Assembly (NCBI RefSeq): GCF_954871325.1
Contig: NC_088776.1
Location: 31,730,508-31,794,507 of the forward strand
Length of the DNA: 64,000 nt
Direction: 5' to 3'
Source: Gordionus sp. m RMFG-2023
Lineage: Eukaryota; Nematomorpha; Gordioida; Chordodea; Parachordodidae
Part shown: positions 48,633-60,422 of the stretch, piece after piece
Layout: the number at the start of each line of letters is the position of its first letter
Numbering within the stretch: position 1 is the first letter of the stretch
The notes under the pieces: generated by a model
What the model was told of the DNA's origin: nothing
Database searches by the model: none
Seen by the model: only the letters and a program-made list of their open reading frames with translations
Position numbers and translations under genes: made by a program

Positions 48633-48807
48633 TTAATTTACGGTTTAAATTTTTTTTTTTTAAAAAAAATTCTTTTTAGTTTATTAAGAGTCCTTTAGAC
48701 AAAAATAAGTTTTTTTTAAAATTATATCATTTATTGATATGTCGCGCAATAGAGGGTTAAAATTAATTAATAACTTGATAAAAAATTATGTAGTGATGCA
48801 GAATGGC

Positions 48808-48872
48808 TCCCTTTGAGCCTATTTTTAAAAACGGCTAAGTTAATATTTTAACCAGAAAAATATTCTAACTCT
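48808..48872. repeat. Fragment of the AACGGCTAA palindromic MITE
   Basis: TTTTTAAAAACGGCTAA followed by CCAGAAAAATATT matches one arm of the palindrome at 49486-49683. Confidence 0.6.
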
Positions 48873-49178
48873 TACAAATGTGTTGTTATACAGCACTAAA
48901 TTTTTTTTTTTAAATTCCAGCAAACCTGATTCTAGATTCACCCATTTGAGGGGAGGGTGGCAGACCAAAATGTTGGAGTAGCAGTTAAGAAATTTTTTTT
49001 AACATCATAGAACGAATATTTGAATACAAAATTGAAACAATGATTTTATTTAAAAAATCGCACATATAAAAATGTACAATAAATATAATTATGATGAAAT
49101 ATGTTTATAAAATAGACGGAAGATGAGAATTAACTTATAGCTGAAAAGAAGTAAGTGATTTAATGATTTAATAAATAT

Positions 49179-50120
49179 CAGAGACCTGCAGAGGTACCAT
49201 TTGCACAGCCCTGGCCGGATTAAAAAAGTTTCGACCCGGACCGGATATTTTTCTCAAAAAATTTTACGGCCGGCCCGGATTTAAAAATTTTAAGCCCGGC
49301 CCAGATATTTAAAAAAAAAATTTTTTGGGGCCCGGCCTTAATTTTTTAAAAAATATTTTTAGGCCCGGCTCGGAATTTTTTAAAATTATATTCGACCTGG
49401 TATATACAAAAAATTCATCTATTTCGTATTTTATCATATTTTTCGGCGAGTATTATCATTTAATAAGCAAGTATATTCGCTAATGTTGTTAAACGGCTCG
49501 TTTTAAACCGATTTTTAAAAACGGCTAACTCAATATTTTTGCCAGACTAAGCCTCGAAATTTCGATACTATATGTCTAGACCTATGCTCTATGAGCAAAA
49601 TTTTAGGCTTGCATAATATTTTTCTGGATAAAAAACTGAGTTAGCCGTTTTTAAAAATCGGCTCAAAACGAGCCGTTTAACAATACTACACATATTTTTT
49701 TTTTTATTTATTCTAAACAGATATATAGTATATTACAAATTGGTACTATAAAAATTTGTGTAAATAATATTTTGAGAATATACTATATTCATTGTATTTA
49801 TAAAAAATAAAACTGATATTTTAATTAATGAAAAATATAACATATATTATATATTATATAATAATGTATTTAATCCTTTGCGTATTTATTCCATGGCAGA
49901 AAACTATAATAATATTATATAATAGATACTATGAGTGTTAGCTAGTGTTATCTTTCACCAAACATTATATTAATCATAACTATATAACCATATCTAATTG
50001 ACGAATATAATAATTCATGTTGTATACATTTTTTAAAAAAATATTGCCCGGCCCGGGTATTTTTTAAAAAAAATTTTCAGGCCAGGCCCGGGTATATTTT
50101 AAAATTTTAAAATACGGCCC
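49179..50120. mobile_element. GGCC-type MITE of the CAGAG subfamily
   Basis: It starts CAGAGACCTGCAGAGG like the copy at 21593 and carries GGCCCGGCC blocks at 49210-49395 and again at 50045-50120. Its right terminus is missing. A palindromic MITE (49486-49683) and AT-rich sequence fill the centre, making it longer than its relative. Confidence 0.65.
49486..49683. mobile_element. Palindromic MITE, arms about 68 bp
   Basis: TTGTTAAACGGCTCGTTTT at the left and AAAACGAGCCGTTTAACAA at the right are exact inverted repeats, and pairing continues inward through AAAACGGCTAACTCA. The spacer of about 65 bp itself has AAGCCT/AGGCTT pairing. It can form a long hairpin. No clear target duplication. It is nested in the 49179 element. 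Confidence 0.8.
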
Positions 50121-51409
50121 ATAAAATTAAGAAAATATTTATAATTATATTATTATTGATATTATAATCAATGATTAGACCCAAATCGGGCTTTTAAACA
50201 TCACTATTTTCAGCAGACATGAATGAATATATTCTAAACTTGTCGTAGTTTGAATTCCATCTCTCTACATTCTTATTTTTAAAAATTTTTATTCAAAAAA
50301 TATTTTCCAGGAACCAAAAGAATTTTCAAATGGGGGGAGGGGGGCAGGCACAAAATTTTTTGTGTGGCAGTTTGAAAACAAAAATAGGCCTAGGCCTGAA
50401 TTACTGGGACTTTCCGCTAATTTGAAGATCATAAATCATTAAGAATCAATAACAAAAGGTAAATTAACTAACCATAGACTTTAGTTGAAACTTTTATGTC
50501 AATTTATTGGCTTTATTCAGGATAAAAATATTTAGCAGGAAGTGTAAGCAGATACATTTTTCCATGTTAGAATCATCACCATTGGAGGTTTAATTGTAAT
50601 TAATTTAGTGGTAAAATAAAGTTTCAGTAAATTTATTTCGAATTGAATCGAATAATAGGTGATAATCAAAATATCAAAGAAGGAAATTAATTAAATGTAT
50701 TTCTTTATGAATATAAAATTTTAAATAGACAAAATTATCATATATTAAATCCTTCGTTCATAAATTCAAAAAAAAACACAATTTTATTTTAATTTTTTCA
50801 GTCGTACTACTAACACGACCGTAAATTTTTTAAATTATAATTTAACAATAGAATATTTTATATATTAATTATTTTTATAAATTTAATATAAATTTTAAAT
50901 TTAAGATTATTTATAAATTATATTATATAGCCTTATTAAAAATTAAATTTTTTTTACTTATATGAATAACTAATATTAGTTCTAATTAAAAAATTAGATA
51001 AATAATCAAACATAAATCATTATTTTCGTTATAGAATTTGTAGTTGCGTATATACTATATAAGTTAATTATTTTTACATTAAGAAATATAATTTATTCAG
51101 TTTATATATTATAATATTTTTAAACTAATAAAAAAAATTTTTTAAAATTTGTGACATCATTTTTAAGAGTTAAGAATAAATGATGATAATGAATGGCTTA
51201 ACTCCATCATAGTTAGCACAAAATATTAATCGATGCATATTGTCAACTCAGCTCTTATTATATCCATTCACATAGATTAAATTTATTAGACTTATTCCTT
51301 TATATTAGATGTTTCTATTCTAAGTTAAGTCTTCTTCCCTTTCTTTTTGCATCAAATTCCCCAAAATTATGTGTCTTAGTTTGACCAGCATAGGCATATT
51401 CAAAAAGGA

Positions 51410-51545
51410 ATATGAATGGAATAGTGCATTATTCGTATTTAATTCATTTAAACGAATCGTTCATATTCGTACGAATAATAAAACTTGCTATTTGCATTCG
51501 ATTCGAATTATTTGAACAATTCGTTTTTTAAAATATCATATAATT
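51410..51545. repeat. ATTCG-rich subterminal-type repeats
   Basis: ATTCGTATT, CGAATAAT and ATTCGAATT motifs cluster here, at 53388-53465 and at 56830-56920. They look like subterminal binding-site arrays of one or more DNA transposons. The clusters at 51400 and 56935 are roughly inverted (TTCAAAAA edges), but ends could not be fixed. Confidence 0.45.
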
Positions 51546-51639
51546 CATACGAAAATATATTGACAGAATTTTAAATATTTTTTATTGCATATCTAATTTT
51601 CAGAGTTGTTAAACGCTATTTTTAAAAGTAACGCGCTAC

Positions 51640-51780
51640 CGCTATAGCTATTTGTCAAAAAAGTAGCGCGCTACCGCTTTCGCTATTTGTCAAAAAAAGT
51701 AGCGCGCTACCGCTTTCGCTATTTGTCAAAAAAAGTAGCGCGCTATTAGCTACTTTTTCCCAAAAGTAGCTTTAGCTACT
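51640..51780. repeat. Subterminal repeats of the 51601 hAT
   Basis: A unit of about 34 bp, GTAGCGCGCTACCGCTTTCG plus CTATTTGTCAAAAAA, is repeated three times almost perfectly, followed by diverging GCTACTTTT copies. These are likely transposase-binding sites. Confidence 0.8.
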
Positions 51781-51952
51781 TTTAAGCTACTTTTTATAAA
51801 AAAAATTTTAGAAACAAATGAAACAAATTTTTTTTATTATTTTTTTGCTTATAATGTAAATGTATAATAAATAATATATAAAAATCAACATTTATAAATG
51901 TAAAAATATAGTTAATTTAGATTATAAAAAAATAAGCAATATAAATAAATAT

Positions 51953-52783
51953 TTATTTTAATTTGTTGCATTTTAATAATAATATCATTTCAATATTATC
52001 ATCCCCAAGTCTAGAGCGACGATCAGAAAGTATAAGCTTTGCTTTACTAAATAATCTCTCGAAGCACTTGAGGGCAATGAAGCTCTAAAAATATTTAATC
52101 AGATCAATTTATAAATATAAATAAGTTTTTACCTTCTGTTATGTGTCCAACTATCTGCCGGTGTACATACATAAGATATATCTGATAACTCTACTATTAG
52201 AGCATCTTTCATCACTTTGAAGTTGTCGGCTATTTTATTCATAAGTGTCTGGCGACCTAAAACTGTTGTGCCAGGGGATAAAGTTTTAATCATCATAGTA
52301 AATGATGGATTATCAACCAAGGACAATGGCTGAACTGTGTCAATAATAAAATCAACAATTACTTTATCAGCCAATTTTTGTGAAATATTGGCATGTTTAT
52401 TATCAGTTAATTTGGTTTGGATAGTATTTGTCTTTTTGAATGAAGATTCTCTTATACCAAAATTTTTTATATGTTTCTTTATTTCCTTATAGAAATTGGC
52501 GTGAACAGTCTAATAAAATAAATAATATTATAATGTAAAAATAACAATTTACCTTTAGGTGTTTCTTCAGGTTATAGCTACTCGATTGATTTGATGATAT
52601 ATTTTTTTTACATTTTAAGCACAGGAATGTGAATCCAGATTTTGTTTTAATATTTATTTTAAAAATTTTTTCAAATCTAGGGAATGGGAAATCGTTATTA
52701 GAGCTATTAAGTACATTTTCTTCCATTGAATCTTCCATGTCTGAATCACTTTCAAGGATTTGGATATCCATGGGCGATGCCAT
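51953..52783 (-). pseudogene. BED-finger hAT gene lacking its catalytic middle
   Basis: Exon 1 (52783-52553) starts MASPMDIQILESDSDMED and enters a BED zinc finger: FTFLCLKCKKNISS supplies the two Cys. A 43-bp GT-AG intron (52552-52510) joins LKKHLK to TVHANFYKE, completing the His pair. Exon 2 (52509-52133) carries ADKVIVDFIIDTVQPLSLV and MIKTLSPGTTVLGRQTL, the N-terminal DNA-binding/dimer region. A 48-bp GT-AG intron (52132-52085) leads to exon 3 (52084-51953), with LPSSAS and then, after a one-base shift, ERLFSKAKL and SRLGDDNIEMILLLK, the end of the dimerisation domain. The deleted middle held the DDE residues. A DNA-binding repressor is conceivable but not shown. Confidence 0.8.
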
Positions 52784-53037
52784 TTTAGATTATTAACACA
52801 GATTGAAAATATAAATTGAAAATATATTTAAATTTCAAAATTAAATAATAAATTATAAAAATTATAATTAATTATGATATTATATTTAAATTTTCATGTT
52901 TATATTTACATTCATTATATTTTTTAAAAGTAGCGAAGTAGCGCGCTAAAAAATTAAATAATTTTAAAAAAAGTAGCGGCTATTAGCTATAGCTACCAAA
53001 AAAGATAGCGCGCTACTTTAACAACTCTGCTAATTTT

Positions 53038-54011
53038 AAACAGAAAATTAAATTTATTAGTGAAATTTAAATGCATATTAATTTAATTTATAATGCCAAA
53101 CCAATTTTTAAGGAAAAAAGTTTTCTTATTATCTTTTCTTTATAAGATATGAGATTGACAACAAATTAGTTCCAACTAAAAGTCCTTTACTAGCAGTTTA
53201 TATATATACCTTGTTAATAACATCACTCATTAGATTGATAGGTTAGCGCAATAGAAATGTAATGAAATTGATTGAATTTTATTTAAAAAATATATTTATT
53301 ATAGTAGTGTCACTGGGCGCAGGGCGAGCACCCTGAAAAATTTTTGAAACCCCTGAGATTGTAAAGGCTAGTGATGCCCCTGATTTATTATTCCGAATAA
53401 TTCAAATATTCAAATCAAATTCGAACTATTCGAAACTAATCGAGTATTTGATTTGTTTTTGAATAGGTCCAGGCCAACAGATTAATAACCTCCAATCTCC
53501 TCTTAAAAAATTATTAGTTGTTTCTTATACTAAACCTATAGGCTCAAAATTTGTAAATATCATTTTTGCGAATAAAAATCCCTGCAATCCTTTCCTTCAC
53601 CTCTTCTCCCCACAACTGAATAAAATATATCATTATAAACATTTTAAAAAACAAATAATTGATGTTAATTTTTTTTATAAAATAATAATTATAAAATTTT
53701 CAAAAAGATATAATTTATTTTTAAAAATGTAACTCAGCTGAGGACATACAAAAGAAGGCCTAACGCCGAGGAACCACTAAAAATATTCAGGCTTTTGATT
53801 ATTATCTCTAGGCTATGATCTTCCAATTCATATCATGAAACCGTGGCTGTATCATTGATCTATATAACTTATTTTTCAATACTATTCTTATTTGTTATTT
53901 CTACCCAAATCTTGTCATTTAATCCATCAAACATTCATCCCTACTTATATTTTCTCATCTAAACCACCACTTGATTAAAATCATTATCATGACTTCATCA
54001 TGTCTTATTCT
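53038..54011. other. AT-rich stretch, no gene seen
   Basis: Contains a GC-richer scrap at 53312-53335 (CACTGGGCGCAGGGCGAG) that resembles a transposon end without a partner, and an ATTCG cluster at 53388-53465. No coding signal. Confidence 0.4.
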
Positions 54012-55049
54012 CAGGACCGTGCAGACGGGGAGCGGGCAGCTGCCTCCCCTGGCTCCTGAATTAGGAGTCGACAAATTTTGTAATTTTACTTAATTATTTT
54101 TAGACTTTTGAAAAATAAGAATTTTTTTGTATATACTATATAAAAGAGGCATTATTCATTTTTTGAATACGAATTTTAAAAAAAGGTTTGGCATGTCTAG
54201 CCATATGTATTATAACAAAAAATTTGATTTATATTTTAAAAAACTTCATTTATTTTGCACTTTTTGGATATGTGTTTAGTTATTTTAAAATAAAAAAGTT
54301 TACACCATAGACTTCATTTAATACAGATCTTTGAAAATCTAGATTGAATTATTATTTTAAGTAAGATTTAAATTCGACTATTAAATGTTTAATTAAATAT
54401 ATACTATATAATATGCTAGTTTCAGACAAAAATTAGAAACAAAATTAATAAAAATATTGTTTAGTATTGTTACGAGATGCTATAATCTTTACTTTCATAA
54501 CCTAAGAATTTTCAAAATGGGAAAAGGAAACAAATTTAATTCAGGTGCCGGAGAAGTGGAAAAGAAGAGTCAAGCTACATTTATTAATTCACAAAAAGGT
54601 GCTATTTTAAAATGAAAATGACAACATGCGCCACAAATGAAATTCCAGAAATACTCGATATCCATCTCCATGATCACATTGATATTCTTATGGCCAATCT
54701 GATCTCATAAAAGACACTGGTCAGTATATTTCTATCTCTCCCATTGTGAATAACTGATAATCTGAAAATGTTATTAGTAGAAAAAGGTCTTCAACGAATA
54801 GAGAATTTGAATTTTCCACTAAACAAAACTGTAGACTCGTCGTTGGCTACTGAACTCGATAAGAAAGATGCAACATATTATTTTTGTTGTAAACTTTTTC
54901 AAATTTGACAAACAAATTTTCAAACGATGGCTATAATGACTGGAAATAGTTCTCATTGCAAAAAATTATTAAGCTAAGTAAATTGTGTTTTTTTAAGGGC
55001 TTGCAAAATTATTTCTTGCCCTGGGCCGCCAAGTTTAGGCACGGCGCTG
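54012..55049 (+). mobile_element. hAT element, CAGcrCCGTGC terminus
   Basis: The left end CAGGACCGTGCAGACGGGG (54012) and right end GCCTAAAC-type sequence reading TTTAGGCACGGCGCTG (ending 55049) are imperfect inverted repeats. The flanks are CTTATTCT (54004-54011) and CTTATTCC (55050-55057). A transposase start remains at about 54517 (MGKGNKFNSGAGEVEKKSQ), the Lys-rich, SGA-bearing N-terminus usual in zinc-finger hATs. The rest is decayed or deleted. A related terminus is at 60178. Confidence 0.8.
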
Positions 55050-55079
55050 CTTATTCCTATTCTTTAGTTTATGCTTACT

Positions 55080-55262
55080 TTGTATCATATTCGACAATTT
55101 CATGCTAGGCATGCTTATGACTATATAACCTGCAACATCATTTCGAAATAAGAATCAATGATTCCTAAATCCCACTTTCCAGTCAGCATAAATGTGATAA
55201 CTGCAGTGATAACAAATGAAAAAGACACTACACAAACATTTCCAAATTGGCTTACTTTATTT
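55080..55262 (-). CDS. Candidate exon, DUF2061-like membrane segment
   Basis: The minus strand from about 55245 is open for about 46 codons with VSFSFVITAVITFMLTGKW followed by DLGIIDSYFEMMLQ. The order (hydrophobic helix, TG, short loop, conserved Glu near a second helix) resembles DUF2061 membrane proteins, whose next motif is HER. After a possible 25-bp GT-AG intron the strand does read HEIVEYDTK. A Lys-rich stretch MLKAVKEKAKSKVSK at 55476-55430 might be upstream coding. No complete gene could be assembled and the family match is from memory. Confidence 0.3.
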
Positions 55263-55897
55263 TTATTCGTACATCAATATATATCTATAATAAAAATCCC
55301 AATGACATGTTCTATTTATTTTTACCCACATTTTAAAAGCTTTTATATTTAAACTATTTTTTAATTTCTTAATATTTATTTCTCAGATTCTTAACTGGTT
55401 TCTTGTTAAAACATATGCTTTATTTTTCATTTTGAAACTTTGCTTTTAGCTTTTTCTTTCACAGCCTTGAGCATGCATCTATAATATCATACCTTTTCTC
55501 ATGTTATATATAATTTTATTTTATCATTCACTTTACCTTATACATAATCATTTTATAAACATGCTTCTTTCTTCCTTTATTATTTATTTTAGATTATTTT
55601 ATCTTAGACGTCTTTTTAATACTCAACTTATCGGATTCGCATCAAATTTCATCTATTTTTAGCTGGCTATAATTCTGGCCCAATTCTCTAGAGTCAGCTA
55701 TAGAATCAGGTTTATCCTCGAAATCTACATACCTTAGCTATTTATTCGTTCTCCTCATTACAACTCGGATAATTTTCTCTATTCAAATCAGCAAACAAGA
55801 CAATTATGACATTCATGTATTATGCATATTAATATATTAAGTTGTGGCTCTTCGTTTTTTATTTTAGGTATCATTTTCCAGATTTTTTTCATAGATT

Positions 55898-56059
55898 TTA
55901 TTGCAATGTTAGGCCTTTCCAGACATAAAGTTTTTTCAAAGATTTTCTAGGCATGCTATCATTTAATTTTTTATTTAACAAAGGATGATAATTTGTCGAA
56001 TTAATTTTTTTGCTTGATAAAATATTTTTAGCTGAATTGTAATCTCTCCCAGACGCCAT
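55898..56059 (-). CDS. Small ORF of a dispersed repeat, unknown
   Basis: A 53-codon minus-strand frame begins at an ATG at 56059 (MASGRDYNSAKNILSSKK) and ends KKLYVWKGLTLQ. It is preceded at about 56125-56108 by a GCCCATTTTATATATG promoter-like stretch. A rearranged, broken copy lies at 42480-42860. I recognise no family. A longer antisense-shifted frame covering 56253-55975 is an alternative reading of the same DNA. Confidence 0.35.
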   Translation of the reverse strand: MASGRDYNSAKNILSSKKINSTNYHPLLNKKLNDSMPRKSLKKLYVWKGLTLQ

Positions 56060-58089
56060 TTAATCCTTAATGGAAAACAAACTGGATATGGCATTATGTT
56101 ATTTAATTTATAATTAACATATATAAAATGGGCGGTTAGCCTATAAAAAGTGAGGTGATTAGATCCAAATGTCAGATAAAAATGTATCTGAGCATTATTT
56201 TTGAATATTATTTTCTTTATGGAATGTTCATTTTCGACAAATATAATATGCATGTGCTATTAATAGTGTTAGAATATAGTTTATTGACCAATCAAGATTA
56301 TTTATATATATATATTTTATATCATTTGAATCCATAGGTTTAAATGCTTTGTTATTTATAAAGAGTGTTAATTTTAACCAGTTATCCTTAAAATTAATTT
56401 TTAAATAAAATTGTTGATTTGGGTTTAAAAAAATTAATTTTACTTAATCTCTATTTGTTCAGGTGTGATTGTAGCCTAATATAATTAATAATAAGATGGG
56501 ATGAGAAAATCTTCTTTTACATTTTATAATGTTCTTGCGTTAATTCAAGAAGCCTTTTCACTATCTATTACTGTAATCATGTTCACAAACGTCTATTTTC
56601 AATTAATTCATCCATATCCAAAATTATGCTAGATTTTTGCGTAAGAAACTTATTAAAAAAATGAATTATTTACTTATCTATTAATTTATACCTTTGTTAG
56701 AGTTTGAAATATAGATATTTAGATAAAATTTCTAATAAAATTCAAAAATGGCAAATGTTATAAAAAAAATATAAAATGGTGTAAGGGAACTATAAAAATA
56801 AATATTTTACTCCAATATTTCATATAAATTGAAAATAATATCAAATTATTCGAATAATTGTTTATTCGTATTCAAATAAAACGAATAAATTTTTATTCGT
56901 ATTCTTTTCTATTCAATGAATTTTTGAAGAGATCTATTATGTAGTCATAAGGACAAATTTAATGGCATCAATGGAAAAGGTTGACTATTTATACGCTATT
57001 TATAAACCATAAAAGAATTAAAATGAATATAAGCTCAGAACTTTATTAGTTATCAGTTAGAAAGATAAAATCTTTATAATAAATTTAATTCATTTATTTA
57101 ATAAATATAAACATTAATCATTAATTTGAATTTTTTATTAAAAATTTTGTGATTGATTAAATGTAACACTTAATAATATTTAAAGTTACATATTTATAAT
57201 GATTTCATCCAAATAATTTTTAAAATGATTTTTGATAAATGGACTAATTTTAAATATTCTAACCCTCTTTAGGCTATAAATCATTTTTATTTCCTCTTTA
57301 TATTAATTTTATTTCTCAATGATATTATAAATTACTAATTACATTTGCATTTTTATAACTTCATTTATTCCACTTTCAATTTATATTATATAAAGTAAGA
57401 GTTCCTTTAAATTTGATAGGTTCTTTTTCATTAAAATATTCTGAAAAGCTAAATAATTTTAATTAAACACTATTTTTACATTTATTTTATTAGACTTTAT
57501 TTAATTTAATAAACAATTTTATAATTGAAAAAAAAATGTTGTTATTATGAATTAGTATAATAAAATAAATAGTAGAGCAATGAAACGACTTTTTTACTAT
57601 TATAGAAAGTCCCCTAAAAACTGCTCACTTCAAAATATTTAATTTAAATTCTAATACCAGTGGCGTAGACAAGTCCCCCATAACCTCCGAAAAAAATTTT
57701 TTTTATTTAAAAAACGGTTTCAATTTATAAATAAAATTATATACGATATGAAAATGAAATATATTTAAAAAAACAAATAAGAATTTTCAATTTTAAATGA
57801 TAACATGGTTTAAAAATATATATTAAAAATTATATGTAAAATATTAAATAACAAATAAAATATATTGTAAATTTTTTCTGGCATAGTTAAAAAAGATATT
57901 TATAAATATAACAATAAAATTTATATTTTAAAACTAATTAAAGAGTTTTAAAAATTTTAATTAATTTTTTATAATTTTTAAATAAAATAAAAATCATTTA
58001 ATTTGGTAAATATAATGAGAAAATAAAGGTAATCGCTAATGTGTTTGGGATTAAAAATTTTAACCTAGAGTAGATTCTAGATAGTCCAA

Positions 58090-58655
58090 TCGCTTAAAAA
58101 TTGATGCATCTACGATTGAGAATTTTTATAAAATAAATATTTTTATTTCCCTTATTGATACATTTTTATTTCAATTAAAGGAAAGATTTATTAGTCACAA
58201 TTTTATTTTAAACAGCTTTTATTTTCTTTTGACGGTTGAGTCTGAATACACTTGAATGGCGATAGGATATTAAGAAAATCTCAGAGTTTTATTCTGATAA
58301 ATTATCAAGATCTTATGATAAGTTACTTTTTGATGTCGAATTTTGATATAAATTTAACAGAATAGAGTACTCTTTGAGACCAAAAATGCTTTGCAGGCTC
58401 TTTTCATGTGTAATTGCACTTTAGATTCCCTGCCTAATATCAAAAAATTGCTTTTTATTTTAGCTAACTTACCGATTAACACCTGCATTAATTGAAAGGT
58501 CTTTTTCAACTTTGAAAGGTTAAAAACCTATTTAAGAAATAGCACCGGTGAAAGCCGTTCAAATGGATTCTCAATATTAAATATTTATAAGGAGATTATT
58601 CTAGATAAAAATTTGATTCTAGAATCTCAGAGAAAAGCAGACCTCTCTTTATAAA
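58090..58655 (+). pseudogene. hAT transposase C-terminal remnant
   Basis: Readable pieces are IPLIDTFLFQLKERFISHN (about 58150-58210), LPNIKKLLFILANLPINT (about 58430-58485) and FERLKTYLRNSTGESRSNG with ILNIYKEI (about 58515-58595). They match the copy at 28860-29575 motif for motif, including the LKTYLxNxT signature. Stops and shifts are many. It is a paralogue from the same hAT family. Confidence 0.7.
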
Positions 58656-58799
58656 TTCAAATCATAAAATTGCTATATTATTATAATATGTTCTTAGTCA
58701 TAAATTTTTATATTCAAAACGTAATTATAATGAATTTTTAGTTATAATATTTATATATTATACGATTTTTAATAAAAATATTGCATTTGCAATAAGAAG

Positions 58800-58962
58800 T
58801 AGTGATCTGCATTGGGCCTAATTTTTGAAGCCCAGCCCAACTCGAACCCATAATTTTTTTAAAAAAAGTTTTGTCGGCCTCGCCCGAATTTATTTAAATA
58901 TAGAAATTCATTTTTATAATTACTCAAAATATAAGATATATGTTATATGGCATCTAGTTTTG
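58800..58962. mobile_element. GGCC-rich hAT MITE fragment, copy 4
   Basis: It starts TAGTGATCTGCATTGGGCC and follows the reverse of copy 3 through the AT-rich centre (ATATGTTATATGGCATCTAG), then stops. The GC blocks are decayed (CCCAGCCCAACTCG), so it is an older copy. It lies inside the 57658 hAT. Confidence 0.7.
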
Positions 58963-60177
58963 TTTTGTTTACTCATTTGTATTAATTATAATTGTTAAAT
59001 TAGATTTTTTTAAATACCGTACAAGAATTACTCATATTTCATTGTAATTTTTTTTTTTAAAATAGTTATTTAGAATAAATTTTTAATATAATCTGTATTA
59101 AATTTATATGCAAAAATTTAATTAAAATAATTATTTTTAACATAGAACAATATATTGAGTGATCATAAAAAATGGGAGGTTTGGGGGGAGATTTTTTTCT
59201 TCTTTCTACACCGAATGGATTGAATTAATTTACAATTGACTAAACATTGATAAAATTTTCAGAATAATGCTTTTAGTCACGTATTAAACATAAATGTGGA
59301 CAAAATTTTGTTACTAATATTTTTTCCATTTATGCTGGCTACTATAGTGACGGGGGTGGTTTTCGGGTTTGGACCCCTCCCAGAGCAAAAATTTATTTTT
59401 AGATTATACGTTCAAAAGACTTATAAGTGGTGACTTTATTTCAAATAAATACCAATAACATTTATATTTTTCTGGTTTTGATGTTTGTGGAAGGATATTA
59501 TATTACTATTGAAATTATTCTGGATAGTATTATTATAAAGTCATTGAGAATAATCTACTAAATTATAAAACAAATTATTGATGCATTTAAAAAATATATT
59601 TATTATATATTATCGAAGATATGGTTATGATTTGCAAGATGGGGGGGGCGAAGCCCCCAGGCTTTTATATGTATGGACCCCCTCTAAGGAAAACTTCTAG
59701 CAACGCCACTGTTAGACACTAATAAAGCATAAAATACACCCCAAAAAAAATTTAAACACCCCCCCCCCCCCCATGGATCAATCCTGGCTACGCCACTGGC
59801 TAATACAATTCACGTTAAATAATAATATCATTGTTTTATATTTTATTACTATTCGAAATAAAAAAATTAATTTATTATTGAAATTTTCGAAACCAGTTTG
59901 GACGCATTATGTATAAATGCGAGAATTATTTATTTTTTTCAAAATTTTTTGACTTTGAAAGCCCCTATTATTTTGAATAGTATATAACCAATGACAGAAA
60001 CTAATGATAGGAGTTAATATTTATGCATAATAATTATCAGAGAACCCGGGTCGGGCCTAAAATTTCAAATATTTGAAAACTAGATATTTAAAAATTGTAT
60101 CTTAGAATGATATATCACATTCATTAACTTCTCTACTCTTATTTAGATTTCAAAATCATTTATATCTCTGGCTAGTA

Positions 60178-60235
60178 GCGCCGTGCCAAGCATTATGGCG
60201 GTCTAGGGCAAAAGCTAATTCAACGGCACTAAAAC
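60178..60235. mobile_element. hAT terminus fragment related to 54012
   Basis: GTAGCGCCGTGCCAAGC, then GGCGGTCTAGGGC, resembles the reverse of the right end of the 54012 element. No partner end lies in the window. Confidence 0.5.
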
Positions 60236-60422
60236 CACAATTTATCTAAGATTATATAAAAAAAATTTCATATTCCGACAAAAATGAAGAACGTGTAATA
60301 TGGTAAAATTTATTGAATTTTAATCATAAATATGAGTAACTCAATTAAAAAAACAATTAATATAGTTCATGTACTGCCCTTATAATCAATCACAAGCTTA
60401 TTATATAATCATCAAAAACTAG

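Larger units (their letters stand above)
51601..53029 (-). mobile_element. Internally deleted hAT, perfect 8-bp duplication
   Basis: Both ends begin CAGAGTTGTTAAA in their own orientation (51601, and 53029 in reverse). CTAATTTT flanks both sides exactly (51593-51600 and 53030-53037). Subterminal GTAGCGCGCTACCGCTTTC units occur three to four times at the left (51630-51780) and inverted at the right (52930-53015). The interior gene keeps the N-terminus and the last part of the transposase but lacks the catalytic middle. Element length is 1429 bp. Confidence 0.9.
57658..59798 (+). mobile_element. hAT element, CAGTGGCGTAG terminus
   Basis: The ends CAGTGGCGTAGACAAGTCC (57658) and TCCTGGCTACGCCACTG (ending 59798) are inverted repeats. 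The flanks are TCTAATAC (57650-57657) and GCTAATAC (59799-59806). A run of C precedes the right end. It belongs to the same clade as 20450 and 28704. The interior holds a transposase remnant and a GGCC MITE fragment. Another terminus-like sequence, CAACGCCACTG at 59702-59712, probably marks a further truncated insertion. Confidence 0.8.

Noticed and set aside
57658-59712. The CAACGCCACTG at 59702 as the right end of the 57658 hAT
   Set aside because: The flank after 59712 (TTAGACAC) does not match TCTAATAC, whereas the flank after 59798 (GCTAATAC) does.
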